Below, in pieces: positions 44,519 through 52,563 of a DNA stretch of 64,000 nucleotides; within the stretch, counting starts at the first letter, position 1; the number at the start of each line of letters is the position of its first letter. The notes beneath the pieces are model-generated. The model made no database searches, was not told the origin of the DNA, and was given only the letters and a program-made list of their open reading frames with translations. Origin of the DNA: Xylanibacter oryzae DSM 17970 (GTDB taxonomy: Bacteria; Bacteroidota; Bacteroidia; Bacteroidales; Bacteroidaceae); NCBI RefSeq assembly GCF_000585355.1, contig NZ_KK073873.1, positions 398,703 through 462,702 on the forward strand, written 5' to 3'. A program made the translations under genes and the position numbers.

Positions 44519-45307
44519 ATGGGAACTATTGATATAACTTATGGGAGTTTGGTAATTGGATTATTACTCTTATTGATACCGCTGTATTTCTTCTACAAAT
44601 TTGGAGCAAAGTTGGTTAAGTCTACAATAATAGCTGCTGCTAGAATGGTAGTTCAGCTTTTCTTAATAGGACTTTATTTGAAATATTTGTTTGCTTGGAA
44701 TAGTCCGCTTATAAACCTTTTATGGGTTATGATAATGGTTTTTGTCGCATCAGCTACAGCGACCAAGCGAACTGGATTAAAAAGGAAACTGGTGTTTATT
44801 CCATTATGCGTGGGACTTTTTACAACAGCATTGTTCGTTGGACTTTATTTTCTTATATTTGTTGTCCATCTTGAACATCCGTTTGAGGCTCGTTATTTTA
44901 TCCCGATAATGGGAATACTTATGGGTAATATGTTGGGGGTTAATGTCATGGCATTGAATACATATTATGATGGATTACAACGTGAACGTCAATTATATTA
45001 TTATTTATTAGGTAACGGAGCTTCACATGTTGAGGCAATCGCACCTTTTGTAAGACAGGCAATGGAAAAAGCGTTCTCTCCATGTATAGCTAATATGGCA
45101 GTTATGGGAATCGTTTCACTTCCGGGGACGATGATTGGACAGATTTTAGGAGGATCCGATCCAGATGTTGCTATAAAATATCAAATGCTGATAATAGTGA
45201 TAACCTTCACTGCGTCTATGTTATCTTTGATGATAACAATTTATTTTGCAAATAAAAATTCGTTTGATAATTATGGAAGACTTTTGGAGGTAAAGAAAAA
45301 GTATTGA
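44519..45307 (+). CDS. fetB: ABC transporter permease, FetB/YbbM (UPF0014) family
   Basis: 262 residues from the Met at 44519 (MGTIDITYGSL), seven or so transmembrane helices. The family signature AIAPFVRQAMEKAF and GIVSLPGTMIGQILGGSDPD is clear. It forms the membrane half of the exporter with the ATPase gene just upstream. Confidence 0.88.
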   Translation: MGTIDITYGSLVIGLLLLLIPLYFFYKFGAKLVKSTIIAAARMVVQLFLIGLYLKYLFAWNSPLINLLWVMIMVFVASATATKRTGLKRKLVFIPLCVGLFTTALFVGLYFLIFVVHLEHPFEARYFIPIMGILMGNMLGVNVMALNTYYDGLQRERQLYYYLLGNGASHVEAIAPFVRQAMEKAFSPCIANMAVMGIVSLPGTMIGQILGGSDPDVAIKYQMLIIVITFTASMLSLMITIYFANKNSFDNYGRLLEVKKKY

Positions 45308-45396
45308 CATAAGTCAACAGCATTGATACAGGTCAAAAAAAGCATAATCTTTTAAAACTATCAGGGAAATGTGGGATAATCTAATTAAGAAAGTAT

Positions 45397-45404
45397 TACC
45401 TTTG
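45397..45404 (+). promoter_or_regulatory. Promoter of the 34-residue gene
   Basis: Perfect TACCTTTG -7 box, giving a start near 45411 and a leader of about 80 bases that contains a hairpin AGAATGT-(6)-ACATTCT at about 45434-45453. Confidence 0.65.
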
Positions 45405-45492
45405 CATCGTAAATAAAAAGAAAAAGGATAACAGAATGTGAAGATACATTCTACATGAAATTTAATTAATGAATTAGAAAGGTAAAAAGATT

Positions 45493-45597
45493 ATGAAAAA
45501 AATGATTAACAAAATGATTGAGAACAAGATGTTTAACAAGTATTGTGTCAACATGTTGAGAATGTATAACTACGGTCGAATTAATATACCGGCATAA
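45493..45597 (+). CDS. Putative 34-residue small protein
   Basis: A 34-codon ORF beginning MKKMINKMIENKMFNKYCVN and ending YNYGRINIPA. It is basic and Met/Asn/Lys-rich without a membrane segment. What makes it credible is the context: its own -7 box 90 bases upstream, a purine-rich AAAGGTAAAAAG before the ATG and a very strong terminator just after the stop. It fills an otherwise empty gap between fetB and the HU-like gene. No family recognised. Alternatives are a leader peptide without a downstream gene, or a small RNA that merely contains the ORF. Confidence 0.5.
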   Translation: MKKMINKMIENKMFNKYCVNMLRMYNYGRINIPA

Positions 45598-45620
45598 GTT
45601 TTTAAATAAGAATAAAAGGA

Positions 45621-45660
45621 CTGAGTTATAGGTGAAAACCTATAACTCAGTTTTCTTTTA
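45621..45660 (+). terminator. Strong terminator after the 34-residue gene
   Basis: Thirteen-base perfect arms CTGAGTTATAGGT (45621-45633) and ACCTATAACTCAG (45638-45650) around a GAAA tetraloop, followed by TTTTCTTTT. Confidence 0.9.
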
Positions 45661-45712
45661 TATTCACCACAATGCGTCTTAATAAAAACCAGTATTTGCA
45701 TTATGATAAGGT

Positions 45713-45982
45713 GACTCTTCTTCAATGTAGTTAAAGGAGAGTCTTTTTATTTTGCTTGCATATCTTTCAACTTTGTAGTAATCTCTTTACTTTATGTCTT
45801 GTTTTGCACGCATTTTTATCAGATCTTCATTCCATTAGGGGCACGCTCAAATCTTCGAAGGTGAATATAAATATGCTGTTTTTTATAAATAAATGTCACA
45901 AAGCCACTAGTTCTTTGTTTATAGGGCTTTCAGGCACTTAGTAATACAGTTTACGCATATATAATTTATGATTCGATTTGGT
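45713..45982. mobile_element. Possible insertion-sequence remnant
   Basis: About 270 bases between two related end-like sequences: 45713-45736 (TCTTCTTCAATGTAGTT) and the perfect end at 45983. The left one also forms a hairpin GACTCTTC/GGAGAGTC followed by T-run. On the minus strand a short broken reading frame (YKQRTSGFVTFIY ... LRRFERAPNGMKI) may be a decayed transposase tail, but I could not match it. Low confidence. Confidence 0.3.
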
Positions 45983-46006
45983 GGTTCTTCTTCAATTTAG
46001 TTGAAA
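45983..46006 (+). repeat. 24-bp end-like repeat, left of the HU-like gene
   Basis: Begins GGTTCTTCTTCAATTTAGTT and continues GAAA. It is the exact inverse of 47751-47774 (24 of 24), so the pair forms inverted repeats enclosing the HU-like gene and its upstream region (1.79 kb). Confidence 0.7.
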
Positions 46007-46044
46007 AAGGATCTTTTCCTGAAAAACTTTTATTAGTTATGTGT

Positions 46045-46851
46045 TTACTGTACGGTTATAGGCTGTTTTAGAAAAATAAAAGTCAGTACCTTGCTATTTA
46101 TGCCTCCAGTTGTGCTAGGAGCGCTCTTGGCCTTTGTAGCCTCCTTCTCTTCGATGTTCTCATTGCGAACCTTCATACCGCCCAACATCGCTCTTTGGCG
46201 TAAACCTGTGGCATCCTTTTTGGTCTCAGGTTGGAAGTTGGTGTGCAGATCCCTCACGTTTTTAGCCACCGAATATTCGTCGATAGTCTTGCTTCCAATT
46301 CCGCGTATGCCAATCTTGAACGAACCCAGTCCGTCGAGTTTTACACGTATAGAGTTCTGCAACTGAGTTGCTATCGTCTCGCCTAACTCTGTTAGTACCG
46401 CCTTGATATCGGTAGCCTTGATGGTACAGTTGGCCTGCATTATCTTGGCCAAGCCATCCGCATCAATTACTCCTACGTGTACGGCACGGGCGAAGTATAA
46501 TCCTGCAGTGCGGCTGTTTTTCTTTTGTCTTTGTTTAATTTGTAAAGTACTGGCATAATTTGTTGTGTTTTTTGATTGTGATGAATGAAGTTCTTGCTGT
46601 AGGCTATTCTTGAACGTTCCGAAACCGTCCAACTGCACACGTTGCGAGTCCTGCAACAGCAATTTCATTGTGCAAACCAATTTGGAGAACACTCCGAGCA
46701 CGTCGCTCTCTTTCAGCGAACAGTTAGCCTGTATCAGTCGTGCAACCTCTCGAGTGCGCCAAGTTCCCGTATGTTGTGTCAGAGCGTAATATTTGCCCGA
46801 GGCCGAAGTGTGTGGCGCGGTGATGCACTTCATCTTGTAAAGTATTGGCAT
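46045..46851 (-). CDS. Tandem-duplicated HU/IHF-like DNA-binding protein
   Basis: 268 residues holding two copies of the Bacteroidetes HU-like domain. Copy 1, residues 1-85: YALTQHTGTWRTREVARLIQ ... VQLDGFGTFK. Copy 2, about 103-210: YFARAVHVGVIDADGLAKIM ... VKLDGLGSFKIGIRGIG ... VRDLHTNFQPE. The linker STLQIKQRQKK in the middle corresponds to the MPILYKMK start of copy 1, so this is an in-frame tandem duplication; family members normally have one copy (about 150 residues). The tail is basic. It would bend or coat DNA. The gene start overlaps the stop of a 68-codon ORF (TAATG). Confidence 0.8.
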   Translation of the reverse strand: MPILYKMKCITAPHTSASGKYYALTQHTGTWRTREVARLIQANCSLKESDVLGVFSKLVCTMKLLLQDSQRVQLDGFGTFKNSLQQELHSSQSKNTTNYASTLQIKQRQKKNSRTAGLYFARAVHVGVIDADGLAKIMQANCTIKATDIKAVLTELGETIATQLQNSIRVKLDGLGSFKIGIRGIGSKTIDEYSVAKNVRDLHTNFQPETKKDATGLRQRAMLGGMKVRNENIEEKEATKAKSAPSTTGGINSKVLTFIFLKQPITVQ

Positions 46852-47057
46852 TATGAAAATTCTTGAATTTTTCTTCGTGTTTGAAGCCTGTGGTTTTCTT
46901 CTGTATCAGAAGCGGTTTTCCTCATAGTGAGGCGTGTTTTGTGTTTTCCATGGGTCGGTTTATATTGTCCGACAAAGGCGGTGTCAGCGAGTGTTGAGAA
47001 AACTGTCTGCGGCAGTTGATCAGTCTGTCCGACGGCGTCGTCGCCCCTTGTTCTCAT
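46851..47057 (-). CDS. Candidate 68-residue leader protein before the HU-like gene
   Basis: An ORF beginning MRTRGDDAVGQTDQLPQTVF and ending RRKIQEFS. It starts 3-6 bases after the predicted transcription start from TACCTTTG at 47067-47074, so the mRNA would be almost leaderless, and its TAA overlaps the HU-like ATG (TAATG). The region is GC-richer than its flanks. No domain is recognised; it is hydrophilic and basic at the end. It may be a genuine gene, or only a translated leader used to couple expression. Confidence 0.45.
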   Translation of the reverse strand: MRTRGDDAVGQTDQLPQTVFSTLADTAFVGQYKPTHGKHKTRLTMRKTASDTEENHRLQTRRKIQEFS

Positions 47058-47066
47058 TGACGGTTG

Positions 47067-47074
47067 CAAAGGTA
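47067..47074 (-). promoter_or_regulatory. Promoter of the HU-like transcript
   Basis: TACCTTTG on the minus strand, a perfect -7 box, about 216 bases upstream of the HU-like ATG. Confidence 0.7.
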
Positions 47075-47248
47075 CGGCAAATCTGTGAAAACTCAAAACT
47101 TTTAGGGTACAAATCCACCTTTCGCCAATTCTACAACTCAAAAAACACCCTTGAAACGCCTATAAACAAAGGGGCTTTAGCGATACGACAAATTTCATTT
47201 TCGGCAAACCTTAGCAGAACCCAACAATGATGGCATCAAAAAATAACG

Positions 47249-47606
47249 GTTACAAAAGTTACAAGTTACAAAAGTTATTTTTGATTTTCCACTGCAAAAG
47301 AAATCCAAAAACGTAATTAAAATATTCTAATTATAATATATAATAATATATATTATATATTATAATTAGGCTTCAGGAGGCTTAATAAAGGCAGATGTAA
47401 AAGTAACAAATGTAACTTGTAACTTTTGTAACCTTTTTAACTTTTTAGTGATTGTATATATTGAAAATATATTTACAAATATAATTCTGTGTTTGTTGAC
47501 TTTATGTAAAATTATTTTATACTTTATGCTCGTGGTTACATGTGTGATTTTCCGATTATTTATGCAGATATATAGAAATGGTTACAAAAGTTACAAGTTA
47601 CAAAAG
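47249..47606. repeat. Iteron-like GTTAC repeats around an AT-rich palindrome
   Basis: A 27-base block made of GGTTACAAAAGTTACAAG plus TTACAAAAG occurs identically at 47249-47275 and 47580-47606, and inverted with four changes at 47407-47433. Between the first and the inverted copy lies a perfect 18-bp inverted repeat (arms 47327-47344 and 47352-47369, pure A/T apart from the end C/G) with a 7-base loop. The layout resembles a replication or partition site, or a regulator array. The remaining sequence of the 47058-47962 gap shows no gene. Confidence 0.6.
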
Positions 47607-47640
47607 TAAAAACGACACTATGTCTTTTCCTGATTTCAGT

Positions 47641-47774
47641 GGTTCTTCTTTAATTTAGTTGAAAGAAAAGAATTTAATATATTTATGGCCAGTCACTGAC
47701 TGACTTTATCTGTTGCAGGTTTGTGGCTTTATCAGTTTGAGTTGGCTGTTTTTCAACTAAATTGAAGAAGAACC
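47641..47774. mobile_element. MITE-like element, 134 bp
   Basis: 24-bp terminal inverted repeats (47641-47664 and 47751-47774) agree at 23 of 24 positions and begin GGTTCTTCTT. The interior has no ORF. A third copy of the end lies at 45983. The ends recall ISL3-type ends (GG.TCTTC) by memory only. No target-site duplication could be seen. Confidence 0.6.
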
Positions 47775-47962
47775 TAAAAGGTTGTCTGTCTTTCCAGGTT
47801 TAAAACTTTCTTTATTCTTATTTTGACTGCAAAAATTATATTGTAGAGTCAATAATAAAAGATAAAAAGCTAATAAAATTTAATTAAACAAGGTAAAGCT
47901 TGTAAATCTGATAAAAAATAGTTATTTTTGCAGTTCAATTTAAATTTTAAATGCTGTAAAGC

Positions 47963-48748
47963 ATGAAAATAAAAGATGTGCTTAGCGCCCTTGAACGTTT
48001 CGCGCCTCTGCCTCTGCAAGAAGACTTCGATAATGCCGGCTTGCAATTAGGATTAACAGAGACGGAATTATCAGGGGCTTTATTGTGTTTGGACGTGACA
48101 GAAAAAATAGTTGACGAGGCAATATCAAAGGGATGTAATCTGATAGTGTCTCACCATCCATTGTTGTTTCATCCGCTGAAAAAAATATCAGATGCTGATT
48201 ATGTACAACGTATTGTAATCAAAGCTATTCAGAATAGTATTGCTGTAATCTCAATGCATACTAATATGGATAATGCAAAGGGGGGTGTAAACTTCAAGAT
48301 AGCTGAGAAAATGAACCTACGCAATGTCCACTTTTTCTGTCATAAAATTGTTGATGGAGTAGAATGTGGAAGCGGTGTAATAGGCGAATTCGAAGAGCCT
48401 AAGGCAGCTGATGACTTTATAATAGACCTAAAGAAGGCTTTTGATGTGGAATGTGTTCAGTGCAATCAATTATTGCGTAGAGAGATTAAGAGCGTAGCTA
48501 TATGTGGCGGTGCGGGATCTTTTTTGATAAATGATGCAATAGCTGAAGGTGCGGATGCGTTCATTACCGGTGAAATGCACTATCATGAATATTTTGGTAA
48601 TGATCAAAAAATTCAGATAGCAGTAATAGGTCATTATCAGAGTGAACAATATACCAATGAAATTTTTAAATCAATAATACAGGATGCGTGCAAGAATTTA
48701 CCAATATTTATGGCAGAAACAAACACAAATCCTATAATTTACTTATAA
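47963..48748 (+). CDS. NIF3-like (YbgI/DUF34) dinuclear metal protein
   Basis: 261 residues. The metal-binding pattern is complete: LIVSHHPLLF, MHTNMDNA, and ITGEMHYHE ... GHYQSE near the end. NIF3 proteins form toroidal hexamers; often annotated GTP cyclohydrolase I type 2, but the activity is not settled. A zinc-ribbon coiled-coil gene follows at 5 bases, a pairing common in Bacteroidetes and other phyla. A TATTTTTG-like promoter precedes the gene. Confidence 0.9.
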   Translation: MKIKDVLSALERFAPLPLQEDFDNAGLQLGLTETELSGALLCLDVTEKIVDEAISKGCNLIVSHHPLLFHPLKKISDADYVQRIVIKAIQNSIAVISMHTNMDNAKGGVNFKIAEKMNLRNVHFFCHKIVDGVECGSGVIGEFEEPKAADDFIIDLKKAFDVECVQCNQLLRREIKSVAICGGAGSFLINDAIAEGADAFITGEMHYHEYFGNDQKIQIAVIGHYQSEQYTNEIFKSIIQDACKNLPIFMAETNTNPIIYL

Positions 48749-48753
48749 ATATT

Positions 48754-49599
48754 ATGGCAAAAAAAGATCCTACAGATTTGTCAGTTGAGGAAAAACTGAA
48801 AACTCTTTATCAGTTGCAGACCACTCTGTCTTCTATTGATGACAAGAGAGCATTGAGAGGCGAATTACCTCTTGAAGTACAAGACTTGGAAGATGAAATT
48901 GCCGGTTTGGCAACACGTATCGAAAAAATGGAAAAAGAAGTCTCTGAATTCACAAATGCTGTATCAAAGAACAAGGCTGATATTACAGAAGCTCAGGCTA
49001 GTGTGGAAAAATATCAGAAGCAGTTGGATGATGTAAAAAACAACCGCGAATATGATACCTTGAGCAAGGAAATAGAATTCCAAACATTGGAAATTCAGCT
49101 TTGCGAAAAAAAGATAAGAGAGGCTAATTCTAAGGTTGAAGAAAAAAATGCTGAATTAGCAAACAATATTCAACTTATTGACGAGAGGAAAAAAGATCTT
49201 GAACAGAAGAAAGCTGAACTTGATGAAATTATGGAAGAAACACGTACAGAAGAAGAGGTCTTAAAACAGAAAGCAAAAGAACTTGAAGTTAAAATAGAAC
49301 CACGTCTTCTTACATCATTCAAACGTATACGTAAAAATGCGCGTAATGGTCTTGGTGTAGTATATGTACAGCGTGATGCCTGTGGAGGTTGTTTTAATAA
49401 AATACCACCACAACGTCAGTTGGATATTAAAATGCATAAAAAAATCATCGTTTGTGAATATTGTGGTCGTATAATGATTGATCCTGATTTAGCAGGAGTA
49501 AAGACTGAAAAAACGGTAGAAGATAAACCAAAGCGTAAGGTTTCTCGTATTGCTCGCAAAAAGAAAACAGACGATAGTCCTAGTGTTAATGATATGTAG
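48754..49599 (+). CDS. Coiled-coil zinc-ribbon protein (C4-type, DUF164/CdsZ-like)
   Basis: 281 residues from the Met at 48754 (MAKKDPTDLSVEEK). A long coiled coil (about 15-190), then a C4 zinc ribbon with CGGCFNKIPPQ and CEYCGRIM, then a basic tail (KPKRKVSRIARKKK). This is the protein regularly encoded next to NIF3. In Chlamydia a relative binds nucleic acid and membranes; the role in Bacteroidetes is unclear. Confidence 0.88.
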   Translation: MAKKDPTDLSVEEKLKTLYQLQTTLSSIDDKRALRGELPLEVQDLEDEIAGLATRIEKMEKEVSEFTNAVSKNKADITEAQASVEKYQKQLDDVKNNREYDTLSKEIEFQTLEIQLCEKKIREANSKVEEKNAELANNIQLIDERKKDLEQKKAELDEIMEETRTEEEVLKQKAKELEVKIEPRLLTSFKRIRKNARNGLGVVYVQRDACGGCFNKIPPQRQLDIKMHKKIIVCEYCGRIMIDPDLAGVKTEKTVEDKPKRKVSRIARKKKTDDSPSVNDM

Positions 49600-49624
49600 A
49601 ATTAATTTTCTGTAATAAAATTGT

Positions 49625-49680
49625 AATCCTTCGGTATGAAAATTTTGAATAATAATTTTATACCGAAGGATTTTTTTTGT
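49625..49680. terminator. Strong terminator, shared by converging genes
   Basis: Perfect arms AATCCTTCGGTAT (49625-49637) and ATACCGAAGGATT (49660-49672), followed by a run of T. It lies between the zinc-ribbon gene and the converging gene at 49688. Confidence 0.9.
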
Positions 49681-49687
49681 AAAATTG

Positions 49688-50137
49688 TCAAAGATTATCG
49701 TAGTCTGGTATATCACTCAAAAATAAATATTTTTGATTATTATAATCCATTTTGCAGCAGTAATGCTGAATGCCATTGCTTACTATAAGATAGTCTACTT
49801 TAAGCATCATGTTGTATATCGAAATCTGATTAAAGACTTTTTGTGTCAGAACAATATTGGGTGATTTATATTCAATAATCATTCGAGGATGCAGATTTTT
49901 GGAATACAAGACACTGTCACAGCGCAACTTCTTATTTCCTATTTTTAATTCAATTTCATTTGCTAGCAATGCCTGTGGATATTTTTTGTGCTCAATAATA
50001 TAATGTATAAAATGCTGTCTTACCCATTCTTCAGGAGTTAGAGATACGTATTTGTTTCGAAGAATATCAAAAATAGATATTTTTCCACTCTTCTCAATTG
50101 TTTTTATATCGTATTGTGGTAGGTTTAATCGATACAT
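49688..50137 (-). CDS. Orphan HsdR-N-like (PD-(D/E)XK) protein
   Basis: 149 residues. The type I restriction HsdR N-terminal fold is seen: EEWVRQHFIHYIIEHKKYP, then D74 (CDSVLY) and MIIEYKSP with E-x-K, as in PD-(D/E)XK nucleases, followed by QISIYNMMLKVDYLIVSNG. No methylase or specificity gene is near. Such orphan proteins are found beside holA in many Bacteroidetes, so this is a core gene of unknown role rather than a restriction enzyme. Confidence 0.8.
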   Translation of the reverse strand: MYRLNLPQYDIKTIEKSGKISIFDILRNKYVSLTPEEWVRQHFIHYIIEHKKYPQALLANEIELKIGNKKLRCDSVLYSKNLHPRMIIEYKSPNIVLTQKVFNQISIYNMMLKVDYLIVSNGIQHYCCKMDYNNQKYLFLSDIPDYDNL

Positions 50138-50237
50138 TTTATTAAATTTGCAATCTGTAAGCTTGTTGAATTGCGAACAAAGTTACAAAAAAGATGCAAA
50201 GAACTTGCATTACGTAGCAAAAATAACATAAAAGAAT

Positions 50238-51263
50238 ATGCCAGAAACATTAAAGGTAACGTATGATAGCGTTATCCGTGACCTAAAATCAGGTAAATAT
50301 ATGCCCATATATTTGTTAATGGGTGATGAGTCGTTTTATATAGATAAAATATCAGATTTTATTGCAGATAAAATTCTTAGTCCGGAAGAGAGAGATTTTA
50401 ATCAGGCCTTAATATTTGGGTCGGATGTAAATGCTGATGATATTGTTAATTTAGCAAAGCAATATCCGGTAATGGCTGAACATAGAGTTGTTATTGTCAA
50501 GGAAGCACAAAATCTTAGAAACTGGGATGCTCTCGAAAAATATGTCGGAGGTAAAATGATGCCAACTTCTATTTTGGTACTTTGCTACAAAAATGGTTCA
50601 ATTGATAAAAGGAAAAAGCTTCCAGGATTGATAAGCAAAAATGGGGTGTTGTTAGAAAGCAATAAAATTAAAGATTGGCAGTTACCTGCGTTTATAGAAA
50701 ACTATCTCAAGAAGAACCAAGTCGGCATAGATCCAAAATCAGTTCAGATGATTTCAGACTCGATAGGTTCCGACTTGAGTAGATTAGTAAGTGAGCTGGA
50801 AAAACTTATGATCTCTCTTCCAGAAAATGACAAGCGTGTTAATCCTGAAATGGTTGAAAAGCAAATAGGAGTGAGTAAAGACTTCAATGCTTTCGAACTC
50901 CGAGATTCTATTGTAAATAAGAATATTTATAAGGCAAATCAGATAATGAAATATTTTGACGAAAATCCTAAGGCAGGTTCTATCTTCGCATTCTTACCTA
51001 TGATCTTCAAGTACTTTCAAAATCTTATGATAGCATATTATTCTCCTCGTAAAGATCCTGATAGTCTTGCTTCATATCTTGAATTAAGAGGTAAGTGGGC
51101 TACAAAAGATTACATCACAGGTATGAGAAATTTCTCAGGAGTAAAAGTGATGCAGATAATTTCTAAAATAAGAGAAATAGATGCTAAAAGTAAAGGACTA
51201 GATAATCCTAATACACCAGTTGGGGAACTTATGCAAGAACTTCTTTTCTTTATTTTGCACTAA
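50238..51263 (+). CDS. holA: DNA polymerase III delta subunit HolA
   Basis: 341 residues. The AAA+-like clamp-loader fold without a working Walker motif: YMPIYLLMGDESFYIDKISD, ILVLCYKNGSIDKRKKLPGL, and SDSIGSDLSRLVSELEKLMI. Delta opens the beta clamp during clamp loading. It is divergent from the HsdR-N-like gene and ends in a terminator at 51299-51322. Confidence 0.92.
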   Translation: MPETLKVTYDSVIRDLKSGKYMPIYLLMGDESFYIDKISDFIADKILSPEERDFNQALIFGSDVNADDIVNLAKQYPVMAEHRVVIVKEAQNLRNWDALEKYVGGKMMPTSILVLCYKNGSIDKRKKLPGLISKNGVLLESNKIKDWQLPAFIENYLKKNQVGIDPKSVQMISDSIGSDLSRLVSELEKLMISLPENDKRVNPEMVEKQIGVSKDFNAFELRDSIVNKNIYKANQIMKYFDENPKAGSIFAFLPMIFKYFQNLMIAYYSPRKDPDSLASYLELRGKWATKDYITGMRNFSGVKVMQIISKIREIDAKSKGLDNPNTPVGELMQELLFFILH

Positions 51264-51298
51264 TAATAGGCTTTTTTGCTTATTTTTATTCTAGATTT

Positions 51299-51322
51299 AG
51301 TGTTCTTCGGAACACTTTTTTT
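51299..51322 (+). terminator. Terminator of holA
   Basis: AGTGTTC-TTCG-GAACACT followed by seven T residues; a stable UUCG tetraloop hairpin 36 bases after the stop. Confidence 0.92.
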
Positions 51323-52033
51323 ATGCCGTAAACCCTATATAAATAGGCTTTTAAGGCTATTTTAAACCCTTCAAAACTTTAAAATTTGCTCCGCTTTCGT
51401 ACGTCGTAAGGAATAATCGAATTCTGTCTATTTTTAGGTTCTACGTACCTATATGATTTACGATTAGCGTTCTTTAATATTTAACTTTGTATATTTGTGT
51501 TTACAATATACAAACAAGAAACAGCTATGTTTACATATCACAAACGCAAATCAACAATCTTAAATGTAAATAATGAAATATTAATTTTGATATTGAAATG
51601 CAAAACACCAAACATTACAAATACAAATTTATAAATATCCATTAATATTTTATAAATGTAATATACTAAAAACCAGTCACTTATAGCATCTAGTTAATCA
51701 TAAAGGCTCAAAATCACGTCATAAACGAACCGATATATGCATGAAGGCGATATTTATCAATACAGATATGTAAATAACTGATTTATAACCACATTTTTAT
51801 ATAAATCCCTTATATAAAGGCTTTGTCAATATTTAGACATCTAAATTTACATTTGTGTTTATAAATTAAAATTAAGACGTTTATATTCTTTACATTTACA
51901 AATATAAAATCATAAATCAAACCTTTAGATATATAAATATACGCTACAAATGTTGTTTATATCGATTTTTTACTTTACCTTTGTAAAATCAAAAATAATC
52001 GGCGCTAAAGCGCCTTCTTACGAACTAATTAGT
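51323..52033 (+). promoter_or_regulatory. TTTACA-rich region with two promoters and a possible 35-codon ORF
   Basis: About 700 AT-rich bases before the XRE gene. There are two -7 boxes: TAACTTTG at 51482-51489, overlapped by an inverted repeat TTGTATATT (51487-51495) / AATATACAA (51505-51513), and TACCTTTG at 51976-51983, which fits the XRE gene. TTTACA or TGTAAA occurs at least six times (for example 51499, 51564, 51845, 51890). About 30 bases after the first promoter a 35-codon ORF (51527-51634, MFTYHKRKSTILNVNNEILI...) is open; support is weak. Confidence 0.4.
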
Positions 52034-52495
52034 ATGAAAGAGAGAATAAAACAACTAATGGAGTCCTTACATATGACTCAAATGAATTTTGCACAATTCA
52101 TAGGAATGTCTCCTGCATCACTTAGCAGCATATTCAACGATCGTACAAAACCAACACTTAATACCGTAGAAGCTATAAAAAATAAAATTCCACGTATTAA
52201 TACAGAATGGTTAATATTTGGTACAGGCAGTATGTATGTGGAAGATAATCAGGAACAGAATGTTGCTGTTGATACTTCGCATTCAGAAGTTGAACCCGTA
52301 CTTGATTTCGGTTCAGAAGCATCTGTACAATCAACAACAACCTCCGACCCTATTATTCCTCATCAATTTCAAAATCATCACCAAGAGATAGTAAGAAGTG
52401 AAATCAAATATATTGACAAACCACAACGTAAAATAACAGAGATAAGAGTCTATTTTGATGACTTGACCTATGAGACTTTTGAACCTAAAAAATAA
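52034..52495 (+). CDS. XRE-family transcriptional regulator
   Basis: 153 residues from the Met at 52034 (MKERIKQLMESL). An upstream in-frame start at 51950 is rejected because the promoter -7 box lies inside that stretch. An HTH fills residues 1-65 (MTQMNFAQFIGMSPASLSSI ... KPTLNTVEAIKNKIPRINTE WLIFG), followed by a low-complexity Gln/Ser/Thr linker and a short beta-rich end (EIRVYFDDLTYETF). It sits just before pyrK. Self-regulation via the repeats upstream is a guess. Confidence 0.85.
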   Translation: MKERIKQLMESLHMTQMNFAQFIGMSPASLSSIFNDRTKPTLNTVEAIKNKIPRINTEWLIFGTGSMYVEDNQEQNVAVDTSHSEVEPVLDFGSEASVQSTTTSDPIIPHQFQNHHQEIVRSEIKYIDKPQRKITEIRVYFDDLTYETFEPKK

Positions 52496-52563
52496 GATTA
52501 TTCTTGTTTTTGTTTTGTAGTCTCTCGAATTACAGTATCTTTGCACCTTGTAAATATACCGTA

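Noticed and set aside
45756..45941. 61-codon plus-strand ORF between the terminator and the end-like repeat
   Set aside because: No promoter, low-complexity hydrophobic translation; the region looks like a decayed insertion.
46934..47230. 98-codon plus-strand ORF upstream of the HU-like gene
   Set aside because: No promoter or ribosome site on that strand; the opposite strand has a perfect promoter and TAATG coupling to the HU-like gene.
47249..47606. CRISPR array
   Set aside because: Only three repeat blocks, one inverted, with unequal spacing and no cas genes anywhere in the window.
51950..52033. Longer N-terminus for the XRE regulator
   Set aside because: The -7 promoter box lies inside it, so the transcript would begin downstream of that start.
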